NCBI GenBank assembly: GCA_003024175.1 | Contig: MDYQ01000045.1 | Coordinates: forward strand, 1 to 64,000 | DNA length: 64,000 bases | Reading direction: 5' to 3' | DNA from: Planoprotostelium fungivorum | Lineage: Eukaryota > Evosea > Variosea > Cavosteliida > Cavosteliaceae | In this document: positions 62,321 to 64,000 of the stretch, one piece after another | How positions within the stretch are numbered: the first letter of the stretch is position 1 | Layout: each line of letters begins with the position of its first letter | Notes under the pieces: generated by a model | Seen by the model: only the letters and a program-made list of their open reading frames with translations | What the model was told of the DNA's origin: nothing | The model's database searches: none | Made by a program: the position numbers and the translations under genes

Positions 62321-64000
62321 ATGAAGGTTGAGAGGGGATTGGCGCCTCACATCGAGCCGGTAGCTTATCCTCCGGACGATTTCGACTACGAGTATGTCAT
62401 CGTCTTTCCAGAGAGAAAGAGGGACGCGAAAGAGCCGGAGGTGATTCGTGCTTTGGATGCGTGACGGCATCACCTCTGAACGATACAACAGCAAGATATA
62501 GACTACGCCCGAAGAGTTAAAAGGAATGAGATCATCTATCGATTTGCCAGAGCGGGTGATTTGTGTGGATGGAGGTATGGAGGTCTGAATTAGGAAGGTT
62601 TGAGGACGATATTGGTGTCACCACTGGGTGGAGGGGAAGTGTTGTATCTTCTGGTGGGAGCACCCGACATGCTGATCGAGACGATGGCACAAGTGATGAA
62701 ATTAGAGATACCTGTCAAGGTGAACCGACCTCTATGTACCGATGATGACATTCTGAAGCATCAATATGGTGGTGGTTATGAAGCGTATGACAGACACCAA
62801 AAGAAATTCTTCATCCCCTCGCGAGAAGAATTCACTGCATCCGTCGAGGAAGAACCACCTACAAAAGTTATGTTCAGTTCTCTTCTAAGACAGAGGATCA
62901 TCTACAACGTCATGACCTCTAAAGATTACAGCGGAGCTGCCGCCGTCGGTGAGTCTCTAATCCAGTCCATCTCGACTCGTCCGATTGACGATGGTGTCAG
63001 ATCTGGATGAGCAATTGACCGAACACTTCATCGTCAAATATTTCGCGAAACACAACAAAGTGGCGAGAGATTATCTGGTGGAAAAGTGGGCCAAAGCTCT
63101 ATTCAGCGGTCAGCCCATCGCCCGCATCCGTTATTATTTTGGGGAATCCGTCGCTCTCTTCTTTGCATACCTCGGATATTCTACGACTTTCCTTCTCATC
63201 GCGGCCGTAGTGGGATTACCCCTATTCGTTGTCAGGTGAAGATGTGACGACTGATCGTAGATTGACGATCTTACAGTCGCATCATCAACTCTCAGATTCC
63301 AAACATAGCGTATTCGCTGTTTCTGACCATCTGGGCCACCGTTTTCCTCAGTTGTTGGCAGAGGAAAACGGCTGCATTGAATCATGAATGGAACATGACC
63401 AATTATTCGGCGAGAGAAATCACCAGGTGATGAGCCCGTTCCCGCGCGAATTATACGTTCTGAATTCCAATCAGACCAGCTTATCACGGCCAATCGAAAG
63501 CAGGTATCGAGATCGACGACGTGTGGATCGACATACCTGGTGGTGCCCTCGTCAATCGATACTTTTCTTGGAAGAATCGTCTCTTTCGGTTGATCTTGTC
63601 CCTCGTCCCCGTCACCTTCATGATCTCGTTGGTCATCGGCATCACCATCGGTGTCATCGTCTTTCGGTAAGAGTGAAAGTCGACGAGGACAAAGACGCTG
63701 ACTTCCTTCAGAGTGTGGCTACTGCAGACGTCCATCGGTACCTTTGGAGTTTATCTTGGCTCTGCAGCGAACGCCATTACGATTCTCGTGTTCAACTATC
63801 TCTACAATTGGTTCGCCGTGAAGCTGACCAATTGGGGTGAAGAACGCTCTCCACCCCTCACACTCATTCATGCACAGAGAATCACCGAACTCAGAACTCT
63901 TACGATAACTGGTTGATCATCAAGATGTTCCTCTTCCAATTCGTAAACTCTTACGCGGCTCTCTACTACACTGCCTTCTTTAAGAACGGAAGGATGTTGT
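62321..64000 (+). CDS. Anoctamin (TMEM16) family protein, N-terminal part (cut by window edge)
   Basis: Start of a TMEM16 protein, a family of calcium-activated lipid scramblases and chloride channels. The N-terminal cytosolic part has FDYEYVIVFPERKRD, ILVSPLGGGEVLYLLVG, KVMFSSLLRQRIIYNV, LTEHFIVKYFAKHN and PIARIRYYFGESVALFFAYL. The first helices follow (FLLIAAVVGLPLFVV, YSLFLTIWATVFLSCWQRK), then EWNMTNY, VPVTFMISLVIGITIGVIVF and IIKMFLFQFVNSYAALYYTA, a hallmark TMEM16 block. The calcium-site helices lie beyond the edge. Layout resembles anoctamin-8/10 and yeast Ist2 rather than ANO1. I use the ATG at 62321 (MKVERGLA); the frame is open upstream without an ATG. Confidence 0.88.

Noticed and set aside
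62886-62905. ATCTACAACGTCATG as another half dyad
   Set aside because: It encodes IIYNVM in an anoctamin exon and lacks the second arm.

Overview
The window is protein-coding DNA from a compact, intron-rich eukaryotic genome. Almost every gene is cut by GT-AG introns of roughly 40-110 nt, the stop codons behave as in the standard code, and intergenic spaces are mostly 100-500 bp. The gene set is a mixture: GPS/GAIN receptors with tyrosine-kinase-like tails, VIT-VWA proteins, a BEACH-WD40 protein of the FAN type, a CaaX complexin-like protein, a fungal-type Zn2Cys6-PAS regulator, and an ankyrin protein of a kind I associate with amoebae and fungi. This fits an amoebozoan best, for example a protostelid-like amoeba. 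That assignment is inference from gene content only. I see no transposons, viral copies, rRNA or CRISPR arrays.

Layout. 1-1610 (-): a CLC chloride transporter, cut by the left edge. 1943-20679 (+): three tandem paralogous receptors, each with a signal peptide, one or two beta-helix modules, a Ser/Thr stalk of very different lengths, a GAIN/GPS domain, one membrane span and a degenerate kinase. 20980-24764 (+): a MARCH6/Doa10 ER ubiquitin ligase. 24912-28570 (mostly -): complexin-like protein, microsomal epoxide hydrolase, a small ORF, RNase H2 subunit A. 28888-32867 (+): a fourth GPS receptor-pseudokinase with a leucine-rich-repeat ectodomain. 33026-34505 (+): Zn2Cys6-PAS factor. 34608-47063 (-): VIT-VWA protein, two tiny paralogues, a short-chain dehydrogenase, a large nucleotidyltransferase-like/ankyrin protein, a second dehydrogenase. 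47398-54917 (+): FAN-type BEACH-WD40 protein and a second VIT-VWA protein. 55578-55650 (-): tRNA-Ala(AGC). 56490-58565 (-): TDP1. 58679-60827 (+): AIFM3-like Rieske oxidoreductase. 61126-62116 (-): an ankyrin-like protein with unresolved 5' end. 62321-64000 (+): an anoctamin, cut by the right edge.

Functional themes. Four receptors share one chassis (autoproteolysis site, one membrane span, kinase fold that has lost catalytic residues) under two different ectodomains, which suggests a family of surface sensors that signal through pseudokinase scaffolds. Membrane traffic and lipid handling are well represented (complexin-like protein, FAN, anoctamin, CLC, Doa10, epoxide hydrolase). RNase H2A and TDP1 are nucleic-acid repair enzymes.

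The most unusual signal is not a gene. A short dyad, ATCTACA-N4-TGTAGAT, sits inside at least ten small introns of seven unrelated genes, plus one intergenic copy. The arms are conserved and the four central bases vary, as expected of an RNA hairpin or a dispersed intron-borne element.
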